64,000 bases of DNA from Gemmobacter aquarius (GCF_003060865.1 NZ_CP028918.1:2530001-2594000), one strand, 5' to 3'. Shown: positions 49,063 to 59,654, counted from the stretch's first letter. Numbers and translations are program-made. The notes: generated by a model not told the origin, from the letters alone.

Positions 49063-50991
49063 ATGGAAGGTCTTCTTCTTCAGGCCAGCATGTATCTCGG
49101 GGCTGCGGTGCTGATCGTGCCCTTGGCCGTGCGCTTCGGTCTCGGCTCGGTACTCGGCTACCTTGCGGCAGGCATCCTTGTCGGTCCGGTGCTGGGGCTC
49201 GCAGGAACCGAAACCAAAGACCTCCAGCATTTCGCAGAATTCGGCGTCGTGCTGATGCTGTTCCTTATCGGTCTCGAACTTGAACCGAAAACCCTCTGGG
49301 ACATGCGCCACCGCCTGATCGGCCTCGGCGGCGCACAGGTAGGGCTGACCACCCTTGCCATCGCCGCAGTGCTGATGCTCATGGGCCTCGTCTGGCAGGT
49401 GGCGCTCACCCTCGGCCTTGTCATGTCGCTCTCGTCGACCGCCATCGTGCTGCAAACCCTGACCGAAAAGAACCTGATGCGAACCGCGGGCGGGCGCTCG
49501 TCCTTTTCGGTCCTCCTCACCCAAGACATCGCGGTCGTCCCGATGCTCGCTTTCCTGCCGCTTCTCGCACTTCCGGCTGCGGCGATCACCGGCCCCACCG
49601 CCCAGCAATTCGGCGTGACCAATGCCGAAACCACCGTCACAGCCGCCACCAATGCCGCTGCCCCCCTCCTGAGCCTCGTCGACAAACTGCCAAACGCGGC
49701 CGTCACCGCCCTGACCCTCGCCATCGTCGCAGGCATCGTGCTCGCAGGCCACTTCCTGACCCGCCCCGTGTTCCGCTTCGTCCACGCCTCGCGCCTGCCC
49801 GAAATGTCGACCTTCATCTCGCTGCTCATCGTCTTCGGCATCGCCTTTTCCATGATGCTCGTCGGCCTCTCCCCCGCCTTGGGCACCTTCGTCGCCGGGG
49901 TAGTTCTGGCCAACTCGGAATTCCGCCACCAGATCGAGGCCGACATAAAACCCTTCAAGGGCCTCCTCCTCGGCCTCTTCTTCATGACCGTGGGCATCGG
50001 CATCGACACCCATACGCTATTCAGCGAACCCGTCACCGTCCTCGGCCTCACACTGGGTCTGATCGCGGTCAAGGCCGCCATCCTGTTTGGTCTGGGCCTC
50101 GTCTTCCGCATGCGCGGCCAAGATCGCATCCTCTTCACTCTCGGCCTCGCACAGGCAGGCGAATTCGGCTTCGTCCTCGTCTCCTTTGCCCGCCAGCAAA
50201 GCATCCTGACGGCCAGCAACGGCGAACTCGCCCTTCTCGTCATCAGCCTGTCGATGCTGCTGACCCCGCTCTTGTTCTTCGGCTACGAACACCTCTCCAC
50301 CCGCCTGCGCGCCCGCACCCCAGAACAGGCACCCGACGAGATCGATGAAAAGGGCCGCGTCATCATCGCAGGCATCGGCCGCTTCGGTCAGGTGGTGAAC
50401 CGCCTCGTCCGCATGTCGGGCCTGACCACGGTGGTGCTCGACTCAGACGCAGGCACCATCGAAACCATGCGCCGCTTCGGCGTCAAAGGCTTCTTCGGCG
50501 ACCCGACCCGCCCCGAACTGCTCGATGCGGCAGGCCTTGCCACCGCATCGGTTCTGGTGGTCGCGGTCGATGACAAGGAAAACGCCACCAAGATCGTCCG
50601 CTTCGCCCGCAGCCAGCGTCCCGACCTGCATATCGTGGCCCGCGCCCGCGACCGCGTCCATGTCTACGAACTCTATCAGGCTGGTGCTTCCGACATCGTG
50701 CGCGAAACCTTCGACAGCTCCGTCCGCGCAGGCCGCTACGTCCTCGAAAACATGGGTTTCACCGAATACGAAGCCGCCAAACTGTCGCAAACCTATTTCA
50801 AGGTCGACCGCGCCGCGATGCGCGATCTGGCCGAGGTCTGGGTCCCCGGCCAGCCCGTCCACTTGAACGACGCCTATGTCGAACGCGCCAAGCAACTCGA
50901 CCGCGACCTCGAAACCGCCCTGATCGAAGAGTTGTACGAGGTCAAGCCGATGGCCAGCGACGAAGACCCGCCCAAAGCCTCAAGCGCCTGA
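49063..50991 (+). CDS. Kef-type potassium/proton antiporter
   Basis: A 642-residue protein with about 12 membrane helices of the CPA2 family ([33 protein letters not shown]), then a TrkA-N domain from about 430 ([20 protein letters not shown]), an NAD-binding regulator. This matches KefB/KefC, though the glutathione regulation site cannot be judged. A GTG start at 49051 would add four residues. The gene ends in a 12-bp tail-to-tail overlap with cobT. Confidence 0.92.
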   Translation: MEGLLLQASMYLGAAVLIVPLAVRFGLGSVLGYLAAGILVGPVLGLAGTETKDLQHFAEFGVVLMLFLIGLELEPKTLWDMRHRLIGLGGAQVGLTTLAIAAVLMLMGLVWQVALTLGLVMSLSSTAIVLQTLTEKNLMRTAGGRSSFSVLLTQDIAVVPMLAFLPLLALPAAAITGPTAQQFGVTNAETTVTAATNAAAPLLSLVDKLPNAAVTALTLAIVAGIVLAGHFLTRPVFRFVHASRLPEMSTFISLLIVFGIAFSMMLVGLSPALGTFVAGVVLANSEFRHQIEADIKPFKGLLLGLFFMTVGIGIDTHTLFSEPVTVLGLTLGLIAVKAAILFGLGLVFRMRGQDRILFTLGLAQAGEFGFVLVSFARQQSILTASNGELALLVISLSMLLTPLLFFGYEHLSTRLRARTPEQAPDEIDEKGRVIIAGIGRFGQVVNRLVRMSGLTTVVLDSDAGTIETMRRFGVKGFFGDPTRPELLDAAGLATASVLVVAVDDKENATKIVRFARSQRPDLHIVARARDRVHVYELYQAGASDIVRETFDSSVRAGRYVLENMGFTEYEAAKLSQTYFKVDRAAMRDLAEVWVPGQPVHLNDAYVERAKQLDRDLETALIEELYEVKPMASDEDPPKASSA

Positions 50992-51996
50992 AACGCCCGC
51001 CTCGGCAAAGGTCATCATGCCGGAATGGCAGGCGAGGGCGCCCTTGACCACGCCGATCGCCAGCGCCGCGCCGGACCCTTCGCCCAGCCGCAGGCCCAGC
51101 GACAACAGCGGCTCCTTGCCAAGCGCCGCCAGCAGCTTGCCATGCGCGCCCTCGGCACTCACATGGCCCGCGATGCAATGGTCAAGCGACCCCGCCACGG
51201 CCTTTTCCAACACGGCTGCCGAAGCGGTGCAGATGAACCCGTCCAGAATGACCGCAATCCGCAAACTCCGCGCCCGCGCAATCGCCCCCGCCATGGCAGC
51301 CAGTTCGCGCCCGCCAAGGCAGCGCATCACCTGAAGCGCATCGCCCAATAGTGGCCCATGCAGCGCCAGCCCCGCATCGACCGCCCCCGCCTTGCGCGCC
51401 AGCCCCGCATCGTCGACACCCGTGCCACGGCCCACCCAATCGGCCCCCGCCCCCCCGAACAGCGCCGCAGCCAGCGCCGCCGCAGGCGTGGTGTTGCCGA
51501 TCCCCATCTCGCCCACCACCAGCATATCTGCCTCGGGATCGACCGCTGCCCAACCCGTGGCCAACGCCGCCACCACCTCGGCCTCGGTCATCGCAGGCGC
51601 TACGGTGAAATCCGCCGTGGGTCGGTCCAGATCAAGCGCATGCACCGACATCGCCGCGCCGAAAGCCTTGGACAACTGGTTGATCGCCGCCCCGCCCGCA
51701 CTGAAATTGCCCACCATCTGCACGGTCACTTCCGCCGGAAAGGCCGAAACCCCCTGTGCCACCACCCCGTGATTGCCCGCAAAGACAATCACCTGCGGCC
51801 GTTCGCAGTGCGGCCGGTCCGTGCCCTGCCAACCCGCCACCCAGATCGCCACATCCTCCAGCCGCCCCAACGCCCCCGGAGGTTTCGTCAACTGCCCGTT
51901 TCGCGCCACCGCTGCCTGAACCGCCTCGGCATCCGCAGCGGGCATCGCCTTCAGAACAGCAGAAAACTCGGCAAGCGAGGCAAAAGGCGCGGTCAT
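50980..51996 (-). CDS. cobT: nicotinate-nucleotide--dimethylbenzimidazole phosphoribosyltransferase
   Basis: A 338-residue enzyme that makes alpha-ribazole phosphate for the cobalamin lower ligand. [40 protein letters not shown] and [14 protein letters not shown] are family signatures, and [19 protein letters not shown] holds the catalytic Glu. The ATG at 51996 is 84 bp from the divergent cobS start, so both share a regulatory region; no cobalamin riboswitch fold is seen there. Confidence 0.96.
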   Translation of the reverse strand: MTAPFASLAEFSAVLKAMPAADAEAVQAAVARNGQLTKPPGALGRLEDVAIWVAGWQGTDRPHCERPQVIVFAGNHGVVAQGVSAFPAEVTVQMVGNFSAGGAAINQLSKAFGAAMSVHALDLDRPTADFTVAPAMTEAEVVAALATGWAAVDPEADMLVVGEMGIGNTTPAAALAAALFGGAGADWVGRGTGVDDAGLARKAGAVDAGLALHGPLLGDALQVMRCLGGRELAAMAGAIARARSLRIAVILDGFICTASAAVLEKAVAGSLDHCIAGHVSAEGAHGKLLAALGKEPLLSLGLRLGEGSGAALAIGVVKGALACHSGMMTFAEAGVSGA

Positions 51997-52080
51997 GGCA
52001 TGTTCTCTTTCATTGAACCCAACTCTCCCCATGGGCTACCTAGAACCATAGCCAAAGGCCAGTCGGGAAAGGACACTTCC

Positions 52081-52848
52081 ATGCGACCCCGCGACACAGA
52101 CCCCGCCCGCCTCGCCACCCAAGACCTCGTATCCGCCTTCGGCCTCCTTACCCGCCTGCCGGTTCCCCAAGGCTGGCCAATGCGCGGCGCCGCCTCGGCC
52201 TGGGCCTGGCCCATCGTCGGCCTTGTCGTTGGCCTGATCTCGGCCACCACAGGCTCCGTCGCCCTTGCTTCCGGCATGCCCGCAGGGGTCGCCGCCGCCA
52301 TCGCCCTCGCCACCGCCGCCATCGTCACCGGCGGCCTGCACGAAGATGGCCTCGCCGACACCACAGACGGCCTTTTCGGCGGCTGGACCCGCGAGCGCCG
52401 GCTCGAGATCATGAAAGACAGCTCCATCGGCAGCTACGGCACGCTTGCCCTCGTCTTCACCGCGCTGGCCCGCTGGTCCGCCCTCACCGCTCTCATGGCA
52501 ACCGGCCACCACTGGCAGGCGCTCGCCGCCTGCGCCGCCCTTTCCCGTGCCCCCATGGCGGTGCTGATGGCCACCCTGCCCAATGCCCGCGGCTCGGGCC
52601 TTTCGGCCAGCACCGGCGTTCCCTCGGCCAGCGTCGCCCTCGCCGCCATCGGCGTCGCGTCCTTCATCGCCCTGATCACGACGGGCGCAGCCACCCTCGC
52701 CCTGCTGCCGGTCGCAGCCCTCACCGCCCTGGCCGTGGCGCTGATCGCCAAATCCCGCATCGGCGGCCAGACCGGCGACATCCTCGGCGCGACACAACAG
52801 CTCACCGAAACCGCCGCCCTCGTCACCGCCGCCGCCCTGCTGCCCTGA
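52081..52848 (+). CDS. cobS: adenosylcobinamide-GDP ribazoletransferase
   Basis: A 255-residue integral membrane enzyme joining adenosylcobinamide-GDP to alpha-ribazole. LVSAFGLLTRLPVPQGW and GGLHEDGLADTTDGLFGGWT (metal-binding Asp residues) with ERRLEIMKDSSIGSYG are the CobS motifs. About six hydrophobic segments follow. It is divergent from cobT, which supplies its substrate. Confidence 0.96.
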   Translation: MRPRDTDPARLATQDLVSAFGLLTRLPVPQGWPMRGAASAWAWPIVGLVVGLISATTGSVALASGMPAGVAAAIALATAAIVTGGLHEDGLADTTDGLFGGWTRERRLEIMKDSSIGSYGTLALVFTALARWSALTALMATGHHWQALAACAALSRAPMAVLMATLPNARGSGLSASTGVPSASVALAAIGVASFIALITTGAATLALLPVAALTALAVALIAKSRIGGQTGDILGATQQLTETAALVTAAALLP

Positions 52849-52930
52849 CCCTTCTTCTCGGCCCAAATATCCTCAAGGGGTGAGGGGCGGCAGCCCCGAG
52901 GGGACAGAATGTCCCCTTGCGACAGCGAAC

Positions 52931-52966
52931 AAAAGAAAAAGGCCGCAGGATCGCTCCCACGGCCTT
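52931..52966 (-). terminator. Rho-independent terminator of carD
   Basis: On the minus strand AAGGCCG and CGGCC arms around a 15-base loop are followed by TTTTTCTTTT (52931-52940). It lies 22 bp past the carD stop. Confidence 0.85.
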
Positions 52967-52987
52967 CCCCAGTCCATCAAGCGAAAC

Positions 52988-53497
52988 TCAGGCAGCGCGG
53001 CCCGTCAGCACCGAACCCACGGTCTTTTGCGCGCCGGCCTCGTCCACACCCGAAACCGCCGCCACTTCGCGCGTTAGACGCTCCAGCGCCGCTTCGTAAA
53101 GCTGCCGCTCGGAATAGCTCTGTTCGCGCTGGTCGTCGGTGCGGTGCAGGTCGCGCACCACTTCGGCAATCGACAGCAGATCACCCGAGTTGATCTTCTG
53201 CTCGTATTCCTGCGCGCGGCGCGACCACATCGCCCGCTTGACCCGTGCCTTGCCCTTCAGCGTGTCCAAGGCCTTGGTCACGATATCGGGCGACGACAAT
53301 TGCCGCATCCCGATTTCGGTCGCCTTATGCGTCGGCACGCGCAGCGTCATCTTGTCCTTTTCGAACGAGATCACGAACAGTTCGAGATGCAGCCCCGCGA
53401 TCTCCTGCTCCTCGATCGAGATGATCCGGCCGACGCCATGCGCCGGATACACCACGAATTCGTTGGGACGAAAATCAGGCTTCTTGGTCTTGGTCAT
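52988..53497 (-). CDS. carD: CarD family transcriptional regulator
   Basis: A 169-residue protein. FRPNEFVVYPAHGVGRIISI is the RNA polymerase beta-binding (RID/Tudor-like) domain and MTLRVPTHKATEIGMRQLS follows; the C-terminal helical domain has RVKRAMWSRRAQEYEQKINS, with the Trp used to stabilise open promoter complexes. In Alphaproteobacteria CarD promotes rRNA and housekeeping transcription. Neighbours fdxA, S4 protein and helicase are typical. Confidence 0.95.
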   Translation of the reverse strand: MTKTKKPDFRPNEFVVYPAHGVGRIISIEEQEIAGLHLELFVISFEKDKMTLRVPTHKATEIGMRQLSSPDIVTKALDTLKGKARVKRAMWSRRAQEYEQKINSGDLLSIAEVVRDLHRTDDQREQSYSERQLYEAALERLTREVAAVSGVDEAGAQKTVGSVLTGRAA

Positions 53498-53813
53498 TCA
53501 ACGTTCCTCGAAGGGACGCCCGCCTCAGGCGACAAAAAAAACCGATCGCACCCTTTCAGGTCCGGCAAAGCGGTCAGATTGTCACAAGAAGACCCCACTC
53601 AGGCGAGCAGCGCTGAGCCGGGGACAGGCTTCCGTGCTTGTATCTATCAGCCTTGTATCACAAAAATGCCGTGATTCCAACTGCGCCGAACGGGCCGCGC
53701 CCCGTCGGATGCCTTGATTTATAGCAATAATCCACAGCTATGCATCAATTGCATGGCACAAATGCCGAATCAGGCATCGCGATTCGCTCTGCCTGAAACC
53801 GGAAAGCGGGCGA
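53498..53813. other. 316-bp intergenic stretch between carD and fdxA
   Basis: Contains the carD promoter on the minus strand. The sequence around 53660-53780 is relatively AT-rich. A nine-base A run (53534-53542) lies next to a short GCC/GGC dyad. No gene or RNA recognised. Confidence 0.4.
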
Positions 53814-54152
53814 TCAGTTCCCTTCGCCCGCGGTTTCCGAGAAATACTTGGCCAGTTTGCCCGTCTCGCCATCCCGCTCGGTCGCTTCCAGCAGCGGGTC
53901 TTTCTTGACGGTGATCACCGGCCACATCTCGGAATATTTGCGGTTAAAGGCCACCCATTGGTCCATATCCGGCTCGGTATCGGGGCGGATCGCGTCGGCA
54001 GGACATTCCGGTTCGCACACACCGCAATCGATGCACTCGTCCGGATGGATGACCAACATGTTCTCGCCTTCGTAAAAGCAGTCCACCGGACACACTTCCA
54101 CGCAATCCGTGTATTTGCAGGCGATGCAATTATCGATCACCACATAGGTCAT
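53814..54152 (-). CDS. fdxA: seven-iron ferredoxin
   Basis: A 112-residue protein starting [20 protein letters not shown]. The first cluster ligands [14 protein letters not shown] fit a [3Fe-4S] site and [12 protein letters not shown] a [4Fe-4S] site; the C-terminal extension to FSETAGEGN is standard for FdxA of Proteobacteria. It is a low-potential electron carrier; partner unknown. Conserved next to the S4 protein and carD. Confidence 0.95.
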   Translation of the reverse strand: MTYVVIDNCIACKYTDCVEVCPVDCFYEGENMLVIHPDECIDCGVCEPECPADAIRPDTEPDMDQWVAFNRKYSEMWPVITVKKDPLLEATERDGETGKLAKYFSETAGEGN

Positions 54153-54200
54153 GGACGAACTCCTCGAATATCGCTGGCCTGACTAAGCCGCTTTTGCGGA

Positions 54201-54533
54201 TCATTCAAGCGGGGCAGTTGCCGCATCTTCGCCCCCGGGCGCGTCAAGATCGAGATAGAGCGTCCCCGCCTCGGTCGCAGGCCCGCGCCGGTAGCCCAGC
54301 GCAGTCACCCTGATCACGCGGATACGCGAACCCAGCGGAAAGGTCAGAACATCGCCGATCCCCACGCCATGCCCCGCCTTGCGCGTCGGCTGGCCGTTGA
54401 TCCGCAGATGTCCGTCCTCGGCCAGTTCGGCGGCAAGGGCGCGGCTCTTGAAGAACCGCGCCTGCCACAGCCACTTGTCGATCCGCAGCGTCGGGCGCTG
54501 CACAGCACTCGGCCTTGCAGAAGGGCCGGCCAA
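54201..54533 (-). CDS. S4 domain RNA-binding protein (Hsp15-like)
   Basis: A 110-residue protein. RIDKWLWQARFFKSRALAAE and HLRINGQPTRKAGHGVGIGD form the S4 fold as in HslR/Hsp15, which rescues stalled 50S subunits carrying peptidyl-tRNA. The start of the protein is 1 bp after the helicase stop, so they are co-transcribed. Confidence 0.9.
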   Translation of the reverse strand: MAGPSARPSAVQRPTLRIDKWLWQARFFKSRALAAELAEDGHLRINGQPTRKAGHGVGIGDVLTFPLGSRIRVIRVTALGYRRGPATEAGTLYLDLDAPGGEDAATAPLE

Positions 54534-54534
54534 A

Positions 54535-57480
54535 TCAGCTCCGGTTCTTCAACGCCGCCAGCACGGCAAAGGGGTTATCCGGATCGATGGGCTTTTCCAC
54601 ACGCGGCGGACGGGCCTCGTATTTCTGCGCGCCCTGCGGCTTGCCGCCCCGATCGCCGCGATCCTCGCGCCGGTCAGGCTTGCCGCCGCCGCCTTTGTTG
54701 CCATCGCGGTTTCCGTCACGGTTGCCGCCCTTGTTGCCATCGCGGTTGCCACCGTCACGATTACCCTTGTAGCCACCGCCACCCTTGCCCTCGCCCCCAC
54801 GGTCCCGACGCTCGCCTTGCGGACGATCGCCCGCAGGCGCCGCCCCCTCGGCAGGCTTATCACCTTCGACCTTCGGCGCACGGTCGCCACGCGGCGCACC
54901 GCGTTCGGGGCGCGCTCCACGCTCGGGCCGCACGAAACGCGGCTTGGGCGCCCATGTGAACGTATAATAGCTCTCCATCTCGACCGGAGCCGCCTCTTCG
55001 CCCTCTACCACCTCGGGTTCCGGCGCGGGCGGCGGGGCAAGCACCGATTCCCCCTCGGGGATGGGTGCTGTCGACGTGCTTTGCACAGGCAACACCACTT
55101 CGGCCTTTGCCTTTGGCCGCTCGGCCTTTTCGCCCTTGTAGCCCAGCCCCGCCATAAGGTCGGCGAACTGGTCCAAGGTCATGCCGGTTATCGACAGCAT
55201 CTCGGGCGCGGCCTCAAAGCCCGCGCGGCTGTCCTTGGCGCGCAAAAGGTCGGCCAGACGTTCCAGCATGTCGATGCGAATCGCCCGCGTCCCCGCCGGA
55301 TGATACCCCGACAGCGTGTAATGCTGCTTTGGCACCTCGGTGATATTGGGAATCGTCACCAAACCCGGCGGCGGACTTTCGGGGAATTCATCCAACCCGT
55401 TCGCCAGCGACCACAGCACCAGACGCAACCGAGTCGGCGCGGGCTTGAGCAGCGCAGGCAAAAATACCGTAAACTGCCCGAAGCGCACGCCATGCTTTCG
55501 CAGCGCGCCACGCGATTCCTGATCAAGTTGCTTGACCTCTTCGTTCACCGCATCGCGCGGCAAAACACCCAAAGCCTCGACCAGCCGGAAGGCAAAGCCC
55601 CGCGCCAACCCCGTCAACGCCTCGTCGCGGCTCATCGCGGCCAAAGGCTCGAACAGCGCCGCCGTCTTGCGGTCGATGAAATGCTGCAACCGGCGCTTCA
55701 CCTTTTCGGCGACATCCGGCCCCGCTTCGTCGTCCACGAAAGGCTCGACCGACGCCCGCAGCGTTTCCGGCCCCTTCACCAGCTTGCCGACCGCCGTGGT
55801 TCCCCACATCAGCCCGCCCTGCTCGGTGAAATCCATTTCCGTGTCGGGCGCGTTGTAAAAACGGTCCGCCCGCAGATGGAACTCTGGCTTCAGCGCCTGC
55901 ACCGCTGCCTGACGCAGCGTACGGGCTTCATCGGGGGACGAGGACGCGTCCTGATGGAAGCGGAACCCGTCCAGACGGCCGACGAACTCGCCTTCGACCG
56001 TCACTTCACCCTTGTCATTCACCTCGGCCACGAGGGTCTCCTTCTGCTTCAACCGCCGCATCAGCACAGACGTGCGCCGGTCAACAAATCTTTGCGTCAG
56101 CCGCGCATGGAGCGCATCCGACAGGCGGTCTTCTACAGCGCGAGTTTCCTCGCGCCAATGTATTTCGTCATCCACCCAGCCTTTGCGTTGCGCCACATAG
56201 GTCCAGGTCCGGATATAGGCCAGCCGTTTCGAGATCGCGTCGATATCGCCCTCGGTCTTGTCGATGCGCTCGACCGCTTTGGCAAGCCAGTCTGTCGGCA
56301 CCTTTCCGGCCTTCAGGAACTCGAACAATCGCTGCAAAAGCGTTGCATGTTCCATCCCCGAAGATGAACGGAAATCAGGCACGCGGCACACATCCCAAAG
56401 CAGCCGCACATCGGCGGGCGACCGCACACGGTCGCACACTTCGGGCATCTCTCCCAAGATTTTCAGCGTGGTCAGATCATCCGAATCCCGCGCCCGCGTC
56501 AGCCATTCGTTGCTCGTCGGCTCCTCAAGCGCCCGGATCAACCGCTCGACCGTCCCGAACTCTAGCCGTTCGTTGCGCCAATGCAGTTTCTTGACCGGCT
56601 GGAATCGGTGGTTTTCGATGGCCTCGACCACATCTTCATCCAACGGCCGCGCCTCGCCCGTCACCCCGAAGGTGCCGTTATCCGTATGCCGCCCTGCGCG
56701 GCCTGCGATCTGCGCCAGCTCCCACGGAAACAGCGCCCGCATCCGCCGCCCGTCGAACTTGGCAGTGCTGGAAAAGGCGACATGGTGGATATCGAGGTTC
56801 AGCCCCATCCCGATGGCATCGGTCGCCACCAGATAATCCACATCGCCGTTCTGGTATAATTCCACCTGCGCGTTGCGCGTGCGCGGGCTAAGCGCCCCCA
56901 TCACCACCGCACAACCGCCCTTTTGCCGCCGGATCAGCTCGGCAATCGCATAGACATTTTCGACACTGAACCCGACAATTGCGCTTCTCGGCGGCATCCG
57001 GCTTATCTTTTTCGAACCTGTAAAGGTCAGCGTCGAAAAGCGGTCGCGCTTCATGAACTGCGCCCCCGGCACCAGCGCCGCAATCGCAGACCGCATCGTG
57101 TCGGACCCGAGGAACAGCGTCTCGTGCAACCCCCTCGCCCGCAGCAGGCGGTCGGTGAACACATGCCCGCGCTCGGGGTCGGCGCAAAGCTGGATCTCGT
57201 CCACCGCCACGAAATCGGCGCCGATCTCCAGCGGCATCGCCTCGACCGTGCAGACCCAATACTGCGTCCGCTCGGGCACGATCCGCTCTTCGCCCGTCAC
57301 CAGTGCCACCACCGAAGGCCCGCGCTGCGCCACGCAACGGTCGTAAACCTCGCGCGCCAGCAGCCGGAGCGGCAGGCCGATCACCCCCGTCCGATGCGCC
57401 AGCATCCGCTCGATCGCATAATGTGTCTTGCCGGTATTCGTCGGCCCGAGGACCGCCGTGACCCTCGCGGTCGTTGCCAT
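54535..57480 (-). CDS. Suv3-like SF2 helicase with Gly/Arg/Asn-rich tail
   Basis: A 981-residue protein. AVLGPTNTGKTHYAIERML is the Walker A with the Suv3 wording, FVAVDEIQLCADPERGH the DExQ box, VATDAIGMGLNLDI motif V and QIAGRAGRHTDNG motif VI. A long central domain is followed by a disordered tail (about 850-965) with repeats of GNRDGNKGG, likely RNA-binding. Related to mitochondrial RNA helicase SUV3; common in Alphaproteobacteria. It heads the helicase-S4-fdxA run. Confidence 0.9.
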   Translation of the reverse strand: MATTARVTAVLGPTNTGKTHYAIERMLAHRTGVIGLPLRLLAREVYDRCVAQRGPSVVALVTGEERIVPERTQYWVCTVEAMPLEIGADFVAVDEIQLCADPERGHVFTDRLLRARGLHETLFLGSDTMRSAIAALVPGAQFMKRDRFSTLTFTGSKKISRMPPRSAIVGFSVENVYAIAELIRRQKGGCAVVMGALSPRTRNAQVELYQNGDVDYLVATDAIGMGLNLDIHHVAFSSTAKFDGRRMRALFPWELAQIAGRAGRHTDNGTFGVTGEARPLDEDVVEAIENHRFQPVKKLHWRNERLEFGTVERLIRALEEPTSNEWLTRARDSDDLTTLKILGEMPEVCDRVRSPADVRLLWDVCRVPDFRSSSGMEHATLLQRLFEFLKAGKVPTDWLAKAVERIDKTEGDIDAISKRLAYIRTWTYVAQRKGWVDDEIHWREETRAVEDRLSDALHARLTQRFVDRRTSVLMRRLKQKETLVAEVNDKGEVTVEGEFVGRLDGFRFHQDASSSPDEARTLRQAAVQALKPEFHLRADRFYNAPDTEMDFTEQGGLMWGTTAVGKLVKGPETLRASVEPFVDDEAGPDVAEKVKRRLQHFIDRKTAALFEPLAAMSRDEALTGLARGFAFRLVEALGVLPRDAVNEEVKQLDQESRGALRKHGVRFGQFTVFLPALLKPAPTRLRLVLWSLANGLDEFPESPPPGLVTIPNITEVPKQHYTLSGYHPAGTRAIRIDMLERLADLLRAKDSRAGFEAAPEMLSITGMTLDQFADLMAGLGYKGEKAERPKAKAEVVLPVQSTSTAPIPEGESVLAPPPAPEPEVVEGEEAAPVEMESYYTFTWAPKPRFVRPERGARPERGAPRGDRAPKVEGDKPAEGAAPAGDRPQGERRDRGGEGKGGGGYKGNRDGGNRDGNKGGNRDGNRDGNKGGGGKPDRREDRGDRGGKPQGAQKYEARPPRVEKPIDPDNPFAVLAALKNRS

Positions 57481-57492
57481 ATCAACTCTCTG

Positions 57493-58053
57493 TCAGAGGT
57501 CCTGCCCCGCCGCCTCGGCCTCGAGCCGCTGGACGGAGTCCAATACCCCGCTCAGATGGGGATGTATAGCCAAGGCCGCCTTGTAGACCTCGAGCGCCTT
57601 TTCCGGTTGGTCCAACTCCTCGAAGATCATGCCCAGACCTGCCAAGGCCCCGAAATGTCTCGGGTTCAACGTCAGCACACGGGCAATGTCCTGCACTGCA
57701 GGCCCAAGCTCTCCCATCTGGTAATAGCACGTGGCCCGCGCGTTCCAGCCCTCGGCGAAATCCGGCGCATGGTCGGTAAGCGCCGTCAGATGCTCGACCG
57801 CAGCCGGCAGATCACCCGCCGCCATCGCCTCGCGCCCGCGCTCCAGCAGCAGATCCATCGCGGGCGACCCCGATTTGGACCATTCGTTCCAGATTTCCTG
57901 CTCGATCCGCTCGGATGCCTGCACGTCCGATGATTTCAACTCGTCAAACAGCTTGTCCAGTGCCGCACCGTCCGCAAATGCCGGCGCGGCCCAAGCGAAA
58001 ACCGCGACAAGTGCCGCAACGATATGGTTGTGGAATGTGGCCCGCGCTTTCAT
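57493..58053 (-). CDS. secreted TPR protein
   Basis: A 186-residue protein with a signal peptide (MKARATFHNHIVAALVAVFA, cut near AFADGA). Three tetratricopeptide units are readable: AMAAGDLPAAVEHLTAL, DFAEGWNARATCYYQMGEL and HFGALAGLGMIFEELDQPEKAL. Likely a periplasmic scaffold. It lies 12 bp upstream of the helicase start on the same strand. Confidence 0.88.
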   Translation of the reverse strand: MKARATFHNHIVAALVAVFAWAAPAFADGAALDKLFDELKSSDVQASERIEQEIWNEWSKSGSPAMDLLLERGREAMAAGDLPAAVEHLTALTDHAPDFAEGWNARATCYYQMGELGPAVQDIARVLTLNPRHFGALAGLGMIFEELDQPEKALEVYKAALAIHPHLSGVLDSVQRLEAEAAGQDL

Positions 58054-58128
58054 AACCTAATAGGTAACGCAACCGCCGTGAAACGCCAGACGTTCTCTGG
58101 TCACGACACAGCGATAAGGACCACAAAC

Positions 58129-58416
58129 ATGAGCCAAGTGATAGATGCCGCCGTCCAAGCCCTCGGCGCGAAACTGACCAGCCCGCTCGACGGCGTGGCC
58201 AAATTCGTGATCGAAGGTGAAGGCGCCGTGATGATCGAAGGCGCCACCGTCCGCGCCGGAGACGAACCCGCCGATGTGACCCTGACCGCCAGCACCGAAA
58301 CCTTCCGCGCCATCCTCGACGGCGACCTGAACCCCACCACCGCCTTCATGACCGGCAAACTGTCGGTCGACGGCAGCATGGGCCTTGCCATGAAGCTCGG
58401 CTCGGTTCTGGGATGA
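58129..58416 (+). CDS. SCP2 sterol-binding domain protein
   Basis: A 95-residue protein starting MSQVIDAAVQALGAKL after AAGGACC. FVIEGEGAVMIEGATVRAGD and ILDGDLNPTTAFMTGKLSVDG are the SCP2 signatures; the fold makes a lipid-binding tunnel. It overlaps the downstream hydrolase start by 4 bp (ATGA), suggesting a lipid-related pair. Confidence 0.92.
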   Translation: MSQVIDAAVQALGAKLTSPLDGVAKFVIEGEGAVMIEGATVRAGDEPADVTLTASTETFRAILDGDLNPTTAFMTGKLSVDGSMGLAMKLGSVLG

Positions 58417-59375
58417 CCGCCGCCGCGCAAGCCCCCGCAAGCTATCCCGCCGCCCCGTTCCACGCGGATGTGGCGCAGGGTCCGGCGGGTGGCTACGCGC
58501 TCTGGCTGACCGCGGCCGACGGTGTGCGACTGCGCCTCGGCATCTGGCCCGAAGGCAGCAAGGGCACCGTCCTCATCCTGCCCGGTCGCACCGAATATAT
58601 CGAGAAATACGGCCGCGCCGCCGAAGACCTGCGCCGCCGCGGCTATGCCACCGCGGTACTAGACTTCCGCGGCCAGGGCCTTGCCGCACGCCCAAACGCC
58701 GACCGGATGCTGGGCCATGTCGACCATTTCGACGAATACCAGCGCGACCTAGCGGCGATGCTTGCCGCCGCCCGCGCGCAGGGCCTGCCCGAACCCTTTT
58801 ACATGATCGCCCATTCCATGGGCGGCTGCATCGGATTGCGCGCCCTGATGAACCGCTTTCCCGTCAAGGCGGTGGTGCTGTCCGGCCCGATGCTCGGCGT
58901 CAACCTTGCCCCGTGGATCAAACCCTTTACCGGGGCCGTGGGCGCGATGCTCGGCCCCTTCCGCCAGACCTACCGCTATGCGCCGGGCACCAGCGCGCAG
59001 GCCTACCTGCTGTCCGCACCCGCCCATGGCAACATGCTGACCTCGGACCATGACATGTGGGACTATATGCGCCATCAGGTCGCCACCCACCCCGACCTCG
59101 CGCTTGGCGGTCCAAGCCTTGGGTGGGTCCATGCCGCACTTCAGGAATGTGGCGCGCTCTCGAACCTGCCCGCCCCCGACGTGCCTTGCGTCACAGCGCT
59201 TGGCACCGCCGAAAGGGTCGTGGCAACCCTGCCCGTGCACCTCCGCATGGCAGGCTGGAAAAATGGCCGCCTGGACCTCTACGCAGGTGCCGAACACGAG
59301 GTGATGATGGAAACCCCAAGCCACCGCGCCCGCTTCTTCGACAGCGCAGCCGCGCTTTTCGCCGCCCACCCCTGA
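58413..59375 (+). CDS. alpha/beta hydrolase, lysophospholipase-like
   Basis: A 320-residue protein. TVLILPGRTEYIEKYGRAAED and FRGQGLAARPN form the oxyanion and cap region typical of PldB-type enzymes. MIAHSMGGCIGLRAL holds the nucleophile Ser, and LYAGAEHEVMMETPSHR the catalytic His. It probably hydrolyses monoacyl lipids. Coupled to the SCP2 gene upstream. Confidence 0.9.
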   Translation: MTAAAQAPASYPAAPFHADVAQGPAGGYALWLTAADGVRLRLGIWPEGSKGTVLILPGRTEYIEKYGRAAEDLRRRGYATAVLDFRGQGLAARPNADRMLGHVDHFDEYQRDLAAMLAAARAQGLPEPFYMIAHSMGGCIGLRALMNRFPVKAVVLSGPMLGVNLAPWIKPFTGAVGAMLGPFRQTYRYAPGTSAQAYLLSAPAHGNMLTSDHDMWDYMRHQVATHPDLALGGPSLGWVHAALQECGALSNLPAPDVPCVTALGTAERVVATLPVHLRMAGWKNGRLDLYAGAEHEVMMETPSHRARFFDSAAALFAAHP

Positions 59376-59654
59376 CCCGTTTTCTGACGCAGAAAACGGA
59401 ACGGAATTTCACGAAAATTCCGCGACCCCACCGCTGCGCCCCGAAATCTGCGTCAGATTTCGCCTCTCCCGCCGTCAGACAACGCCTTGGACCACGTTTC
59501 CGACATTGCGCCGAACTGCCCCCCACCGACAGGTTTGACCGCAGGTTCGCATCCATCGACCGATTCCGGCAGCGCGCGCCCCGGCAGCGCGCGCCCCGGA
59601 ATTTGCGTCAAATTCCGCCGCGAAATCTGCGTCAGATTTCGCTTCCCCCCGCCG
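59376..59654. repeat. palindrome cluster and decayed copy of the anbu 3' end
   Basis: Five short palindromes: GTTTTCTG-ACG-CAGAAAAC (59379-59397), GGAATTT..AAATTCC (59403-59421), CGAAATCTG-CGT-CAGATTTCG at 59442-59462 and again at 59621-59641, and GGAATTTGCGTCAAATTCC (59598-59616). After the 59442 copy, GCCGTCAGA and CGCCTTGGACCA...TCCGACAT...GAACTGC (to about 59530) and GGTT(T)GACCGCAG...ATCCATCGAC (to about 59565) repeat, with mutations and a gap, sequence within the 3' end of the adjacent anbu gene. Confidence 0.7.

Noticed and set aside
51997..52080. A cobalamin riboswitch between cobT and cobS
   Set aside because: The 84-bp interval is too short and lacks the B12-box-like sequence.
59379..59397. 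A Rho-independent terminator for the hydrolase gene at the first palindrome
   Set aside because: Good stem, but it is AT-rich and lacks a following T run; treated as part of the palindrome family.
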